From assembly GCA_945787585.1 (NCBI GenBank), contig CALZIG010000313.1:1-5081 (forward strand): 5,081 nt of DNA, read 5' to 3'. Shown piece by piece: positions 3,899 to 5,081 of the stretch. A model generated the notes under the pieces. The model was not told where the DNA came from and did not search any database. It saw only the letters and a list, made by a program, of their open reading frames with translations. Made by a program: the position numbers and the translations under genes. Each line of letters begins with the position of its first letter. Position 1 is the stretch's first letter. The DNA is from an uncultured Gammaproteobacteria bacterium. GTDB taxonomy: Bacteria > Pseudomonadota > Gammaproteobacteria > SZUA-140.

Positions 3899-5081
3899 CT
3901 AGTGCTGAATCTTCGGCCAGTACTCAGCGACATTAAACAACGGACTATGGGATGCGTTATGGCACTGCGCACAGATTTCGGCCTTTGGCTTATGCGCATG
4001 CTCTACCGGCGTCTGCCCGGACGATGCAACATGTGCCCGCGCCGCACCATGACACGACTCACACTGTACATGCAGCAGATCGGGCGTCGACTCGGGGTCT
4101 ATAAAACCGCCATCGCGATTAAAGCCCACGGTGTGACAGCTGATGCAGGCAGGGTCGAACGCTTTATTAACATCCACTAACGCATAAAAGGCCTCACTGT
4201 GACGCGACTTCGACCACGCTTGATGTTCAGACTGGTGACACACTTTGCACGCCTGTTCACCGGCGAACGGACTTTCGCCCGACTGCTGTGCCTTACGCAG
4301 TGCAACGCTCTTTTTATAGGCCGCCTTCACCTCATTATTATAGGCCTCATACCACGCCGCCATACGCGGCGCATCGCCGACCGTCGGTGGTAACGGCATC
4401 ACCTCATGCTGCCATTCAGTGACACGACTATCTTTATCAACAGTGAAATCGAGCGACGCCAGGCGCATGCCGCGTGAACCGGGTTGCAACACCAACACGC
4501 CATCGACGAGCTGGGGGTCTACATACAGTTCATAATTGGATTCAATGATCAAAATCGAAACATCGCTCAACGGCAGTTGTTGCTGTGCATCCGTCAGCGA
4601 CAGCGTCGTCGCCAGCAGCGTCACTGCCCCCGCTGCACGCGCCCGCTTGAGTTGCATCGCAAGCGGCGCGGTATCGTCACTGACCGATGAATGCTCGCCT
4701 TGCATCCCCGCCTGCGGTGCCTGTGCGGGGTCGAGCCATTGAAAATAGGCCAAAGCGACATCGCCATGTTGAATCTGTTTTTCTGCAACAAATGCGTCAC
4801 CGGACCAGTTGCTCACCACCCACGGCAGTGCGTACGGTTGTAAAAAGGCAGGGCCAAAGGCGAGGTCTCGCCATTGAACACCAATGGCATCGTAATTGAG
4901 TGCGGCAAAACCTTTGAGGATGTAGTCACTGGTGAGGCGATCCTGCGGCAGGTCACTGATCAACAACCCACCCGCAGAGACTAAAAAGAGATCAGGATTC
5001 TGCGCGCGCAGTTCATCAATCTTTTGCACGCGCCGTTTGATACCGCCCTGATTACCGAATTCGCTACACCCACACGGCTCC
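3899..5081 (-). CDS. Tetraheme cytochrome c554-like protein with 5'-nucleotidase-like N-terminal domain, partial
   Basis: The frame is open to the window edge; 393 residues are visible and the N-terminus, presumably with a signal peptide, lies outside. The first visible residues are EPCGC (5066-5080), then GGIKRR, a pattern known from multiheme proteins with an UshA-like metallophosphatase domain. That domain continues to about visible residue 215 but seems to lack metal-binding residues: SAGGLL (4961-4978) stands where GD-type motifs are expected, VQWRDL (4862-4879) stands where GNHE is expected, and no GHTH is seen. The C-terminal part has four heme motifs: CKVCH (4235-4249), CISCH (4133-4147), CESCH (4049-4063) and CAQCH (3959-3973). 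Spacing and surrounding residues (W-SKSRH, CHTVGF, VQCESCHG) fit the cytochrome c554 family, and H277 of SRHSEAF, counted from the GTG at 5029, is a candidate distal ligand. The role is probably periplasmic electron transfer; the substrate is unknown. The GTG at 5029 is internal. Confidence 0.88.
   Translation of the reverse strand, partial: EPCGCSEFGNQGGIKRRVQKIDELRAQNPDLFLVSAGGLLISDLPQDRLTSDYILKGFAALNYDAIGVQWRDLAFGPAFLQPYALPWVVSNWSGDAFVAEKQIQHGDVALAYFQWLDPAQAPQAGMQGEHSSVSDDTAPLAMQLKRARAAGAVTLLATTLSLTDAQQQLPLSDVSILIIESNYELYVDPQLVDGVLVLQPGSRGMRLASLDFTVDKDSRVTEWQHEVMPLPPTVGDAPRMAAWYEAYNNEVKAAYKKSVALRKAQQSGESPFAGEQACKVCHQSEHQAWSKSRHSEAFYALVDVNKAFDPACISCHTVGFNRDGGFIDPESTPDLLHVQCESCHGAARAHVASSGQTPVEHAHKPKAEICAQCHNASHSPLFNVAEYWPKIQH

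Noticed and set aside
3728..4180. 150-codon open frame on the + strand over the cytochrome genes
   Set aside because: It lies opposite four verified CXXCH-bearing segments, its product is Arg/Thr/Cys/His-rich without any domain, and it crosses an intergenic gap. It is a shadow of the minus-strand genes.
1..5081. CRISPR arrays, tRNAs, insertion sequences, toxin-antitoxin or defence genes
   Set aside because: No regularly spaced repeats, cloverleaf, transposase motif or defence-related domain was seen on either strand; nearly all the sequence is accounted for by the seven genes.

Overview
The window looks like a stretch of a proteobacterial, most likely gammaproteobacterial, chromosome of moderate GC content. 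The clues are a canonical AmpD peptidoglycan-recycling amidase, c-type cytochromes made for a periplasm, and a PEP-CTERM surface protein, a class found in Gram-negative bacteria that have an exosortase. The genus cannot be fixed from this sequence. No rRNA, tRNA, insertion sequence, CRISPR array or phage gene was seen.

Layout. On the + strand, 3-473 is the 3' part of a PduO-type cob(I)alamin adenosyltransferase gene. It is followed after 39 bases by a ketopantoate-reductase-like Rossmann protein (513-1280), probably in the same transcript. A 148-base intergenic region (1281-1428) holds a hairpin, a second hairpin, a 10-base palindrome and three copies of ACCGCTA. It leads into a Ser/Thr/Pro/Ala-rich protein (1429-2298) with a clear C-terminal PEP-CTERM sorting signal. 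That gene meets the minus-strand block tail to tail, with only 3 bases between the two stop codons.

The minus-strand block reads right to left. First is a partial multiheme protein, in which a degenerate 5'-nucleotidase-like domain is joined to a tetraheme cytochrome c554-like domain (3899-5081, N-terminus outside the window). Next come a small monoheme cytochrome c (3485-3811), AmpD (2900-3475) and a CobC-type histidine phosphatase (2302-2892). The last three genes are only about 7 to 9 bases apart, with Shine-Dalgarno sequences overlapping or adjoining the upstream stop codons, so they are probably one operon; the tetraheme gene lies 81 bases further upstream.

How the genes fit together. 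The two cytochromes plausibly form a periplasmic electron-transfer pair. The adenosyltransferase and the CobC-like phosphatase both belong to cobalamin metabolism but are on opposite strands, separated by the PEP-CTERM gene and the Rossmann-protein gene. AmpD is a housekeeping cell-wall recycling enzyme. The least ordinary items are the PEP-CTERM protein with its repeat-bearing upstream region and the fusion of a nucleotidase-like domain, apparently without its catalytic residues, to a tetraheme domain. No complete new multi-gene system is evident in this window.
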